64,000 nt of DNA. Source: Agapetus fuscipes (Eukaryota > Arthropoda > Insecta > Trichoptera > Glossosomatidae). The DNA lies in the NCBI GenBank assembly GCA_951799405.1, contig OX637363.1, positions 744,001 to 808,000 on the forward strand, given 5' to 3'. Made by a program: the position numbers and the translations under genes. This document shows positions 49,187-59,235 of this stretch, in pieces (within the stretch, counting starts at the first letter, position 1; every line of letters starts with the position of its first letter). The notes beneath the pieces were generated by a model, which was given only the letters and a program-made list of their open reading frames with translations, was not told the DNA's origin and did not search any database.

Positions 49187-50796
49187 ACGCCTTGCTGATG
49201 TTTCTCGTTCAACTCGCGGTGTCATCGTCTTGCTAACTGATGCTGAAGGTTCTCAAAGAGTCCTCAGAGCCGCCAGGAAACTCAACATGCTGGAGGGACG
49301 CTTCGTGTGGCTGTGGCTGGACACAGGAGGAACTCTTCGTCTCTTAGGAGGAAGAAACACTTCAGGAGCCAACGTCAATGGAACAGCAACGCTCAACGGT
49401 CAGGGCCCTGCCACTCCATTTGCTGTCAAAGCATTAGAGAGCGCTAGGAGAAAAGAAGGTGCCAAGCATGCAGCTGATCAGAGGGAAAGGCATTCTATAC
49501 CTGACGATAGGTTTAGGAGATATGGAGAAGAAGAAAGGACGAAAAGATCGAGTGAGGTAACCCGCATGCGAGACAGTGCGGAAAGCATGCGGGGAGGATC
49601 AGATGGGGAGAGAAGTAAGGAGAGAATCCGCATGGTGCAAAATGAGGAGAATCACGTATTTGAAGATGGTGTAAGAGAAAATAGGGGTAAATTTATGATG
49701 GACAATTTAGATCAGGACCTTATGTTTGAAGATGATAGAAAAAGTGAGATATTCCGCATAGAAAAGGTTGATGATAGTCGAAAAGTGGAAGAAAACTCAA
49801 GAGAAGATGAGGAAAGCCGCATTGTTGAAGGTGCTGACAATGAAGGAGAACGCATGCTAAAAGAAAGTGATATTTTACTTCGAAAAAGTGAAGATCGTAT
49901 TACAGACAGTTTAAAAGAAGTTAACGGTTTAAGGGAGGATTACGAATATGACAAAATACATGGAGTTGAAGATGACGTGGAAGAGGAGAGTAACGAAGTG
50001 GAAGTAAGTGAAGAAACAAATGAAGTGAGTGATGAAATCCGCATGGGATCTGACAAAAGCCGCATCAAACGTGAGGAACTCCGCGTACCGGGAAACGCAG
50101 CGGAATCAGCCAATCAAACTAGTGAAATTAATTTAGATTCATCGTCGAAAGTGAATAATTCCGTCTATTTTAATGATAATCTAACTAGCATAGTAGTCGA
50201 AAGTGATAACTCTAACAAAACTGTCGATCAATTCACGTCGAAAAACAGTGAAGACAATCGAAGTAGAAACGTTTCGAGCGTCGACTCGAGCGTTTCTGAT
50301 CATAGAGATAAGGATAAAGTAGATAATTTTAAAAGTCGTTCAAATAAAGGCGTTGAAACTTCTAAAAATGCATTGAATAAGCCGGAATACGAGGCACCCG
50401 ACAGTATATTAAGTAAAATAAAAGATAACCCGCAGACAAACGACGAAGCAAAAGGAAAACTGTACATAAAAGACCTCTTGACTCCTGCGCGTGAAAGAAG
50501 TTATCGAAACGACTATGAACATTCGGCGAATTTTATCGACGATAGGCTTAGAACCCATCCCACCGTGCGAAACCTTGGTGTGTTCAGTAAGTTAAGTGAA
50601 AAACTAGACGAAGATCGGCGATTTGAAGAAGGCTTCGAAGGGAACGACGAAGACTTCTACATGAAGAGGAACAAGAGATTGGAGAGGCTGTGGGCCTTCA
50701 GTCGTGAAGGTCAAATCTCTCATTCTGATAATGAAACTGTATTCGACTCCTTCCCCGTTGGTCTTTTGGCTCTGAGACCTGTCCCAACGAAGACTG
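49187..50796 (+). CDS. NMDA receptor subunit 2-like, exon c with a ~430-residue acidic insert
   Basis: 1,610 nt between TTGTTCCAG and GTAAGT; open in one frame and in phase with both neighbours. The start (RLADVSRSTRGVIVLLTDAE, LRAARKLNMLEGRFVWLWLD) and end (FDSFPVGLLALRPVPTKT) are ATD core strands of GluN2-type receptors; the end sequence matches the insect FPVGLLA motif. Between them lies ~430 residues rich in Glu, Asp, Ser, Arg and Asn with no predicted fold, no Cys apart from the flanks, and several N-x-S/T sites (e.g. NQTS, NVSS). The protein binds glutamate as a partner of the glycine-binding subunit 1; this domain lies outside the cell. Confidence 0.8.
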
Positions 50797-50821
50797 GTAA
50801 GTGAATAATGATAATATTAAT

Positions 50822-51205
50822 AGTAAAATAAATTATTTGGCGAGTGCTGTTTTTGTGTGAATCACACCCCAAGAGCGAACTTTGTCGTCGCTATAGAAAG
50901 CGCCAATTCTCAATCAAGCCCCAGTTGCTGTAAGGCTGGATGGACATTTAATGAGCGGTCTTTGGTAAAGACATCTGCGAGCTTGGTCAACGCTATTTAA
51001 CCGTCAATTTTCAATCAAGACCAAGTTGCTGTAAGACTGAGTGGACCATTGGTGACCGGTCTTTGGTGAAAGCATATGAATTGTTCAACCTAGCGAAGAG
51101 CATATTTGAAAATATAAATGATATATTGTTATGCTCCGCCAGGAATCGAGCCCATGACCTTCCATTAACGAGTCCGAAGTGTTACCACTGCACTACGGAC
51201 CGGTA
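50822..51205 (-). mobile_element. T-SINE with an internal duplication
   Basis: AAATTATTTGGCGAGTGCTG to CACTGCACTACGGACCGG. The block GCGAGCTTGGTC...GGTCTTTGGT occurs twice (near 50880-50968 and 50980-51066). Confidence 0.75.
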
Positions 51206-51245
51206 GATCATTTGATTCAAAGTTGACATCAATTCAATGAAATTG

Positions 51246-51500
51246 CCTAAAGAATCACATATCCCATTTATATTTTCAAATATACTCTTCGCTGGGTTCA
51301 AAAAATATTAAAACCTTTACCAAAGACCGGTCACTAAAGGTCCATCCAGCCTTACAGCAATTGGGTTTTGCTTGAGTATATGCGCTTTGTCGCGACGACC
51401 AAGCTCTTAAACACCTCTGCGGCACTACAGCAAGTGTCATAGACCCTTAGAGTCACTGAAATCTAGGAAGTCTCCCGCACAGGATTTCTTAAAAATAAAA
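51246..51500 (+). mobile_element. T-V SINE, 5' truncated
   Basis: TCCCATTTATATTTTCAAAT, CCAAAGACCGGTCACTAAAG, AGCTCTTAAACACCTCTGCG, V tail to CTCCCGCACAGGATTTCTT. Confidence 0.75.
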
Positions 51501-51576
51501 AATGTAGGTAAACCAAACAAGTACTGAGGGGACGAGATGGAAGCGGAAGATCGCAATTAAAGATTATAAATCCTTC

Positions 51577-52135
51577 ATGATTCCTTGACTTATAGGTTGG
51601 TATGAGGCTGGCCACCCATACTGTAAAAAGATGGTTCACTTTGTCAATATCACCCCTGTATTCGTGATCCAGGGGCAGGGTTCCCTGATGAGGCAATTCT
51701 TGCCGACCTTGGAAGGTCGGCAAGAGTTGCAGGGTCATTTGAGATTGGGTTTTTGTATTGTAGGTCCACATGCGGCATGTGTTAGCGCGAACTTATACAT
51801 GTCTGCTTGTGGAAATGCACTCAATATGGATATCAAATGCTGTATATCAGAGGTGCCCAAACGGTTGATTCGAAAATTTTCAGTGATCGATCTTAAAATT
51901 GTAGTTTTTTGCAAAAAGAAAATTTAATTTTGTAATGCTAGAGACATTTTGGGGATTTGAAAATTGTGTGCCAACCCCCCCCCCCCCCCCCTCCCGTTAA
52001 CAGATTTTTTATAAACAAAATGAACTTCTAAAATTACGTGCCTATTCATAAACTTTTGCTAAGTCGATCTCCTCAAGCAATAAGTATGGGCACCCCTGCT
52101 GTATATCTTTGCAACATAGATTTAGATTTAGATCA
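51577..52135 (+). repeat. R element split by a hAT MITE
   Basis: 51577-51847 and 52099-52135 are one R. A 30-bp inverted duplication in its middle (ATTCTTGCCGACCTT facing AAGGTCGGCAAGAGTT) creates a long hairpin at 51688-51733. Confidence 0.85.
51848..52098. mobile_element. hAT-type MITE (251 bp)
   Basis: CTGTATAT at 51840-51847 and 52099-52106 (fits nTnnnnAn). Ends CAGAGGTGCCCAAAC and GTATGGGCACCCCTG are inverted repeats. A run of 16-18 C lies inside (from 51977). Confidence 0.9.
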
Positions 52136-52174
52136 TTACTATATAAATCACTTTACCAAATGTTCACTGTCCAG

Positions 52175-52364
52175 ATCGTGCTATGGTACGCGGGGCCTTG
52201 CGCGCGCTGGCGGGGGCCCTGCGCAGGAGCCTGGGCGCGGGCAGCGGCCGCTACAGGGGCCACGACCACGGCGTGGACCTCTGGGCAGCCCTGGCGGACT
52301 CCAAGGCCAGCTGCTGGGAGGAGCAGCACCACAACTTCTCCGTGTACTCTTCCAGAATCGTCAA
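52175..52364 (+). CDS. NMDA receptor subunit 2-like, exon d
   Basis: 190 nt between GTTCACTGTCCAG and GTGAGT. Reads DRAMVRGALRALAGALRRSL, then DLWAALADSKASCWEEQ and FSVYSSRIV. The helix after PVPTKT-D and the conserved SCW (Cys of the ATD disulphide region) fit the second ATD lobe of GluN2-type receptors. Completes Asp with AT and ends in phase 2 (AA). Much higher GC than its surroundings. The next exon is not visible in the remaining 11.6 kb. Confidence 0.75.
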
Positions 52365-52369
52365 GTGAG

Positions 52370-52645
52370 TCACATTATTTTTTTTTAATACATTTATCAG
52401 GGGCGATCCTTGGTTCTGGGAAATAGTTAGGCAACTTTTGTTCAACTTTCAAAGGTAAGTTTTAGTCACAGGCCAACACCAGACCAGAAGGCTGAAGCGT
52501 CTAAAAACAACAGAGGGTGCATGACAGATAACATTTCTTTTAGTAATTTTCGCAAATATGACGATTTTATTTATATTAATATCATTTATTCACTAGTTCG
52601 ACAAGAATTTTTCATCTTTATGAGATATACGGTCGGTTATAATAA
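52370..52645 (+). other. No recognisable feature (intron d)
   Basis: Unique-looking sequence with CAGGGGCGATCCTTGG and a poly(T) run. No exon or repeat assigned. Confidence 0.4.
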
Positions 52646-52647
52646 TA

Positions 52648-53064
52648 ATAATATTAGGATGATTTATTTGGTGAGCGCTGTTTATGTGTGAATCACACCT
52701 CAAGAGCCCTCTGCGAGCTTGGTCGTCGCTGTAGAAAGCGCCAATTCTCAAGCAAGACCCAATTGCTGTAAGGTTGGATGGACCTTTCAGTGACCGGTCT
52801 TTGGTAAAGATTTATGAATGTTTAACTCAGCGAAGAGCACATTCGAAATATAAATGGTATATTTTGTGTGCTCCGCCGGGATCCGAATCCACAACCTTCC
52901 ATTTACGAGTCCGAAGTGTTGCCACTACGGACTACGGACCGGTCCAAGATGCCAACGACACGCGGTGTACCTGAGCGGTCACCCATCCAAGTACTGTCCG
53001 CGCCCAATGTTGCTTAACTTCGGTGATCTATGGGAACCGGTGCTTTCAACATGGCTAACGTCGT
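52648..53064 (-). mobile_element. 5S-T SINE, full length
   Basis: T (52648-52945) then the complete 5S head (52950-53064), minus strand. Over the 5S part it is nearly identical to the 11855-12275 copy. Confidence 0.88.
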
Positions 53065-53077
53065 CTCAGGTTATGTG

Positions 53078-53285
53078 TTATGGCTGAGGGGGCCAAGTGG
53101 GCCGATCGTTCTAGTGTGTTTGGAATGGTATAACGTTGGTTGGATCCCCGCTTGGGTCATTTGACCATAGCTTTGACCCTGGTTCAACAGATGTGATTGG
53201 GTAATTATTAATTAATACCTGTTTCTGGCCTGGCTGAATAGTGAATAGGTTGGTGAATTGCATTCCTCTTACAAATCTATTTAAA
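53078..53285 (+). mobile_element. S-SINE, full length
   Basis: GTTATGGCTGAGGGGGCCAA holds A box TGGCTGAGGGG; B box region GTTGGTTGGATCCCC; then TTTGACCCTGGTTCAACAGA, an AT-rich spacer, CTGTTTCTGGCCTGGCTGAA and GGTTGGTGAATTGCATTCC. The head resembles tRNA with a long variable arm (Ser/Leu type). Confidence 0.75.
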
Positions 53286-53299
53286 AAAAAATAGTTAGG

Positions 53300-54000
53300 C
53301 AGTGACCTATCGAGAAAGTGTAGTGGGAATATTAATTTAACTTTAAGCGAAGTACACATTTCACATTAATTGGTGTGTAGTTCGCATTATCCGATGCTTG
53401 TGGAAGCCTCATTCAGTAGAAGATTAATTATTGCTTGCCGCAAGCTTACCTACTTGTACGGGGGGCAGACAACTAAAGGAATAAAGGCGGCTTAGGCCCG
53501 GTATTTTCAAGTATAGTAAAGTTTACTAAAATGCAATTTTAGTTAAATTATCATAATATTTCACTCATTGAATTTCGCCAGTAAATATTTAGTTACTTTA
53601 AATTAAGATTTTCAAGATGGCGTCGTCTTCACTGACAGCAGCTGTTCTTTTTTAATGTAAGGGTACATCAAAATTGTTGCAAACTGAACATTTTTCGTGT
53701 TGTTTTCCAGCTTAATGAAGGTTGGGCATTTGATTTTTATAAACAGTTGTTTTTTTTAAAGCTTTTAAATGGCATTGTAATTTTTCCCAAGATTTGGGGG
53801 CGGGGCTTGTCACTTCGGTGATTCTCGGTTTTAGTTAACTCGAACTTGAGTATTTTGAATACTAGTTCAAGTAATCGTTAACTAAAATATTACTGTACTT
53901 GAATATACTTTAGTGACATCATTATAAACATTCCTAAGCTTCAGACTCCACACAAGCCAAAACATTTATGCTTCATTAAAGTTTTTATTATTGTTTGTTT
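53300..54000 (+). other. Mostly unrecognised; possible decayed inverted-repeat element
   Basis: TATTTTCAAGTATAGTAAAG (53500) faces ATTACTGTACTTGAATATAC (53888), weakly inverted, perhaps an old MITE of ~430 bp. Nothing else seen. Confidence 0.25.
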
Positions 54001-54002
54001 GA

Positions 54003-54255
54003 GTTCCTTGACTTGTAGGTTGGTATGCGGCTGACCACCCACGCTGTAAAAAATGGTTCACTTTACCGATGTCAACCCTGTTTCAGGGAAGGATGGCACG
54101 AGTTGCAGAGCGTATGTCCATTTGAGATTTGGGTTTTTATGTTGTAGGTTCACATGCTTGTAGGTTCACTTGTACGTGTCTGCTTGTGAGAATGCATATA
54201 ATTTGAATCCCCAATGCAACACATCTTTGCGACTAAGATTAGATTAGATTAGTGT
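54003..54255 (+). repeat. R element
   Basis: GTTCCTTGACTTGTAGGTTG to CTAAGATTAGATTAGATTAG; the second hairpin is deleted and replaced by a repeat of TTGTAGGTTCAC. Confidence 0.85.
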
Positions 54256-54402
54256 CAATAGCTCAGTCGGGACCCAAAAATAAAATACTGGCAAGGTTCA
54301 CTCAGCCTTCACAATAATGAGTACTAGAGAACCCCCTACTTCAAATGAGAATTAAAGCCGGTCCCCTTATCTGTAAAAAGGTTTCACCCGCCAAAATCCC
54401 TG
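54256..54402 (+). repeat. U-SINE, decayed
   Basis: GTCAATAGCTCAG, ATAAAATACTGGCAAGGTTC, ACTCAGCCTTCACAATAATG, GAATTAAAGCCGGTCCCC. Confidence 0.6.
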
Positions 54403-54568
54403 TTTCAAGGAAGTTCGACAAGAGTTGCAGGGCTTATGTTCATCTGAGATTTGAGTTTTACGTTGTCTCTATACACCATGCGTAAGCGCAAACATGTCTG
54501 CTTGTAGGAATGTATGTATGCATGATATATGAATCTTAAATGTTATTTATCTTTGCAACTTAGATTAA
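54403..54568 (+). repeat. R element, 5' truncated
   Basis: AAATCCCTGTTTCAAGGAAG to TGCAACTTAGATTAAGGG. Confidence 0.7.
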
Positions 54569-54611
54569 GGGTTACAGGTTAGATAGGGAAAAAATATTGT
54601 TAAATACACCT

Positions 54612-54976
54612 GGGCTGGAAGTCTCATCACCACGGTAATTCTTACCTACCGAATATCGGTAATATTTGTAAAAAGACTGATCAGCTGTGCACTTGCGGCC
54701 ATCTTGGATTGACAGGTCTTCATACAAATATTACCGATATTTGGTAGGTAAGAATTACCGTGGTGATGAAGAGTTTCAGGGAAGGTCGGCAAGAGTTGCA
54801 GGGCTTAGATATGTTCATTTGAGATTGGGTTTTTATATAGTAGGTCCACATGCGGCATGTGTTAGCGCGAAATTATACATGTCTGCTTGTGGGAATGCGT
54901 TTAATATGAATCTTAAATGATATATATCTTTGCAGCTTAGATTTAGATTAAGATTTATATGAGACTTCCAGCCCTG
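54612..54976 (+). mobile_element. M3 MITE split by R
   Basis: M3 arms at 54612-54769 and 54959-54976 (GGGCTGGAAGTCTCATCACC / ACTTCCAGCCC). R sits at the ATGA of the right arm, with ATGA present at both sides. Confidence 0.85.
54770..54958 (+). repeat. R element inserted in M3
   Basis: AGAGTTTCAGGGAAGGTCGG to AGATTTAGATTAAGATTTAT; it lacks the first ~65 bp of R. 54977-55198 shows nothing recognisable. Confidence 0.8.
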
Positions 54977-55206
54977 AGAATATTAAAAATAAAAAATAAA
55001 GCAATGAAAATTGGAAGCTTCTTGTCGATTCAAATGTATTTATAACAAGAAACTCAAAAATACATTATCACTCAAAGCGAATTGCTGAGATCCTAGTTTA
55101 TTTTCGCTGCTACCGCGTTGTTTGCGAAGTACCATAGAGAATCAGGGATGCCAAATGCAAAACATTAGAAGACTATGATTTCTTGAAAAAATAGAGTATG
55201 TTGTAT

Positions 55207-57805
55207 GGTGTATTTCGACTGCAGAGAGGCCCATCAGGCCCGAAGTGACTTTTATGATTGCCTTGATAGGAGTGGTCAAGCTCTACAGAGTAAACGTATA
55301 CTTATCTTGGGAGATTTTAATCTTAATAATGAGAGCGATTCTGTCCTGCTTGACTACTCTTATTTCTTAAGTGCTAATAATTTAGAACAGTGTAATACAA
55401 TCAAAAATGGCTACAACAACATGCTTGATTTAGTAATTAGTAATAAAAATATATTATGTAAAGTGGTGCGCTGCCTGGAGCCCCTAGTGAGTGAAGATCG
55501 CCATCACCCCACGCTTGCAGTCACCGCGAGGCTGAATACTACGCCTCTGGCCTGTGGACGACTGCAAGCACATCCCAGATCCACTCCTAGCGACGATAGG
55601 CATATAAATAATATTCACAATGTGGATAATAATAATTTTAATATTAATGTTACCGACTTTGACTATATATTTAGGTGGAACAAAATAATTAATTTTAAGT
55701 ACTTAAACACTGATAGATGTAAGAATATACTTAGTTTTTATGATTGGTCTGACCTATATAATTGTAAACATATTGATACCGCTGTAAAATACTTTTATAA
55801 TGTTTTATTGAAAATATGTAATTTGTGTGCTCCATGTAAAAAATACGCTGCCAAATGTAACTCCACTTACCCAGTATGGTTTAATAGTAGCATCATTGCT
55901 AATATCAAGTGTAAGGAACGCTTGCACAAAAATTACTTAAAAAATAAAAGTGTAAGCAATTATAAGGCTTTCTCTACAAAGAGAGCGCAAGTTAAACATA
56001 ATATAAAGGAAGCACACAAATTGTATATGAGTAAGATTCAGACTGGGATAGGATGTGATTCCAAGGAATTCTGGTCTTATATCAGATCCAGCAGGACCGG
56101 TGGTAATACAACTTTTCAGCTTTCTGATGGAGATCAGATTATATCTGATCCCAGAATAATATCGGAAACTTTTGCTAAGTATTTCCAATCGGTCTACAGC
56201 ACCCAGACCCCTCACGTAGATTTATCTGAGTCCCCCCATGGTAAGCACGAGCAATCTTCCATATCACTCAGTCCTTTTTCTTTGACTGAGGTGGAGACTT
56301 ATCTGCTTGGATTAAAATCCAATAAAGCAACTGGCCCTGACAACATTCCCCCGAGAATTGTATCTTCTATGGCTAAGCCCCTTGCTCAACCCTTATGTTT
56401 CATCTTCAACTTATCCCTGAAGACATGTACATATCCATCAGCCTGGAAGATAACAAGAGTCATGCCAGTACATAAGTCAAATGATAAAAGTGATGTTAGA
56501 AATTATAGGCCGATTTCTATTTTATCAAGTTTCGCCAAAGTGTTTGAGTGCTTGATACACAAAAACCTTATGTGGCAAATCAAGCCCCGAATCAACATAC
56601 ACCAACACGGATTTCTGCCCAAGAGATCCACAGTATCAAATCTACTCACCCTCAGTAGAAATATTGCCCTCAACTTGGATTCTCGCAGGCAAACTGATGT
56701 AATATATACAGATTTCTCCAAGGCGTTTGATCGTTTGAATCATGATGTTCTTTTGAAGAAGATGGACGATTTTGGTTTTACAAAACCTCTCTTAATCTTT
56801 TTCTCTTCATTTCTTAAAAACAGAAGCCAATTTGTGCAAATAAATGACCAACATTCGGCTAATTTTTTTCCAACTTCAGGAGTTCCTCAAGGCTCTAATT
56901 TAGGCCCTCTAGCCTTCATTGTGTTCATTAACGACATTGCGGACAAGATCAAAAATAGTTCTTGTCTTCTTTACGCTGATGACATGAAAATTTATACAGA
57001 AATCAAGGATTTTCAAGACTGTATTAATTTACAGATGGATTTGAACTCTCTGCTGATGTGGTCCAATAATAATGGATTGAACTTCAACATTAGCAAGTGT
57101 TCTGTCATGTCATTCACAAGATCCGCTTGTCCCATAATCCATGAGTACAGTATTGGTGGGTCGATACTGGCTCGTGTCTTTTCATTTAGGGACCTGGGCG
57201 TAGTTTTTGATCCTGGTCTGAAGTTTACAGAACATATAACGCAGTTGACGACGAAATGCTACCAGTTATTGGGCTTTGTGATCAGAATTAGCAATAATTT
57301 TGAGTCACCGAGAGCTATGGTGGATGTCTTCAACTGTATTGTACGTTCTAAATTAGAGTACGCTGTCGAGGTTTGGGCCCCGTATCAGCGGAAGTATGTA
57401 GATCTTTTGGAGCAAATTCAAAAAAAGTTTTTGAGGTACCTCCTCATGAGAATACATGGGAATTATCCCAAGTTTATGCACCATGAGGAATTACTTGAGA
57501 AAACCAGCTCCAGGAGCCTGGAATCTCGGCGCAACGGTTCTCTTATGGTGCTTTGTTACAAGATCATTAACGGCTTAATTGACAGCCCCACCCTGTTAGA
57601 GAGTTTTGAGCTTTATGTGCCAGATGGCTACGGCCGGGGAAGACGGCATGAACTTTTTCATGTACCGCTGTCCCGTACCGACGTCATGGCACAACATGCC
57701 TTAACTCGGAGTGTTACTCTGATTAATTCCGCTGACATAGACATTTTTTACATTAACTTAGAATCATTCAAAGATCTAGTTAAAGAGCTCCTCCCAGCTT
57801 GTTAA
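55207..57805 (+). CDS. LINE-2 ORF2, 5' truncated: endonuclease end and reverse transcriptase
   Basis: About 865 codons without a stop. The first ATG lies in the target duplication, so it is not a native start. The remnant endonuclease keeps ILGDFNL (~34) and SEDRHHPTLA (~97). Reverse transcriptase: VRNYRPISILSSF (~435), IYTDFSKAFDRLNHDVL (~500, catalytic Asp), SGVPQGSNLGP (~560) and LLYADDMKIY (~595, catalytic pair). The C-terminus has YAVEVWAPYQRKY, RRNGSLMVLCYKI and LVKELLPAC. Jockey/CR1 type, related to but distinct from LINE-1 at 19.5 kb (poly(A) instead of an (AAATA)n tail). Confidence 0.92.
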
Positions 57806-57849
57806 TGACTGTGTGAGGGTGCACTGTAATAAGGGAAACCTGTTGTGCA

Positions 57850-57910
<61 letters not shown>
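55207..57910 (+). mobile_element. Young 5'-truncated LINE-2 insertion
   Basis: A perfect TGTTGTAT duplication (55199-55206 and 57911-57918) bounds a coding region, an 40-bp 3' UTR and 60 uninterrupted A (57851-57910). The intact ORF and unbroken poly(A) argue for very recent insertion. Confidence 0.95.
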
Positions 57911-57912
<2 letters not shown>

Positions 57913-58004
57913 TTGTATTTTTTTTTGTTGACTGTATTTTATTATTGGTTTATTCGAGTTTGTGTATTTACACAGTGGAAATTCATTTTATGAGAAAATA
58001 TCAT

Positions 58005-58045
58005 TTTTGGTCCGTAGTTCAGTGGTATTCTGAATGGAAGAAGGA
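58005..58045 (+). repeat. T head remnant
   Basis: TTGGTCCGTAGTTCAGTGGT then TTCTGAATGGAAG; the anticodon-arm region is deleted. Confidence 0.5.
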
Positions 58046-58059
58046 TCCAAAAAAACAAC

Positions 58060-58300
58060 TTTCTGGAACTGTCTAGCGAATATGGATCTGGATTGTACTG
58101 TTTTGAAGAGTATAAGAAGGGTGCGAGTTGCTTGCAGAGCGAGTATCTTACGAGCTTTACAACTACATACATACATTGAACCAAAACCAGTGAACAGAAA
58201 CCAAGTGTAATGGAATAGTCGAGACTACTTTTGTGAAAATAAATTATTAAAAGTGTAAAATAAACAACTGTATAAGAAGACCAGTATTTTTACATAATTG
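58060..58300 (+). repeat. LTR-like sequence (distant L family?)
   Basis: AGAGTATAAGAAGGGTGCGA (TATA-like), AAAATAAATTATTAAAAGTG, GTATAAGAAGACCAGTATTT: same order of marks as the L copies but low similarity. Confidence 0.3.
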
Positions 58301-58415
58301 AAAGACTTTTAGAACCCTAAATTGGTAACAATATATAAGGTCCAACCATGTTTATTCAAGTATATAATATAAATTGTATTCATTTATTTTGTTAAACACA
58401 TAATAGGACCACATA

Positions 58416-58916
58416 ATGACCGGTCCGTAGTCCAGAAGTAGCACTTCGGACTCGAAATTGAAGGTTGTGGGTTCGAATCCCGGCGGAACACAAAAAATAT
58501 ACCATTTATATTTTCAAATTTGCTCTTTGCAGGGTTGAAAAATACATAAACCTTTACCAAAGACCGGTCACTGAAAGATCCATCCAGCCTTACAGCAGCT
58601 GAGTCTTGTTTGAGAATTGGCGCTTTATAGCGACGACGACCAAGCTCGTTAAAAAGGTCGATAGCTCAATTGGTAGAATGCTTGCATTCCATGCCGAGAG
58701 CAAGGGTTCGATCTCAAGGTTTACTCAGCCTTCACAAGATATGAGAACCAGCCCCCCTCGGGAGCTGGTAAACCCCACTTCAACTAAAAGTGGTTAGTGT
58801 AAGGCCGGCCCCCTTACCCGTAAAAATAAATAGGTCCCGAATCGCCACATGCGACCCCTTCGGGGATAACGCGGCAAGAAGTTACACTATATGTGTAGCT
58901 TGGTTGCGTTGCGTAT
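58416..58916 (+). mobile_element. T-U dimeric SINE, complete
   Basis: T (58416-58650), junction CTCGTTAAAAAGGTCGATAG, U (58655-58916) ending GTGTAGCTTGGTTGCGTTGC. Clear A and B boxes in both heads. Confidence 0.88.
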
Positions 58917-59004
58917 TTCACCTCAAGTACTAAAATTACTTGCTTACGTAATTTTCAAGAGGACAATGACGTAAGGAAGTTCAAAGTACTTGAGGTGAAA
59001 AAAA
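58917..59004. repeat. Small foldback (88 bp)
   Basis: TTTCACCTCAAGTACT faces AGTACTTGAGGTGAAA, with an inner pair TTACGTAATTTTC / GACGTAAGGAAG. Likely a miniature MITE. Confidence 0.7.
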
Positions 59005-59009
59005 TGCTC

Positions 59010-59235
59010 TAATCTAAGTTGTAAATATATGTTACATTGGGGACTCACATTATATTCATTCTCACATGCAAACACGTAGGTATAAATTTGCGCTCGTACA
59101 TGCCGCATGTCAACCTACAACATAAAAACCCAAATCTCAAATGAACGTACACCCTGCAACTCTTGCCGTCCTTCCCTGAAACAGGAGTGAACCATTTTCG
59201 ACAGCATGGGTGGTCAGACGCATACCAACTCACAG
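59010..59235 (-). repeat. R element
   Basis: CTAATCTAAGTTGTAAATAT to GGTGGTCAGACGCATACCAA; about 20 bp (TGACATTGGCAAAG) are deleted next to the first hairpin. Confidence 0.8.

Larger units (their letters stand above)
50797..52174 (+). other. Intron c/d of the NMDA receptor gene
   Basis: 1,378 bp, GT-AG. T-SINE sequence begins ~25 bp after the donor, and an R tail ends ~40 bp before the acceptor. Confidence 0.6.

Noticed and set aside
55205..55207. ATG as the start of the LINE-2 protein
   Set aside because: It overlaps the target-site duplication (55199-55206); the real ORF start was lost by 5' truncation.
57813..58076. 87-codon + frame with a poly-Lys run
   Set aside because: The Lys run is the LINE-2 poly(A) tail.
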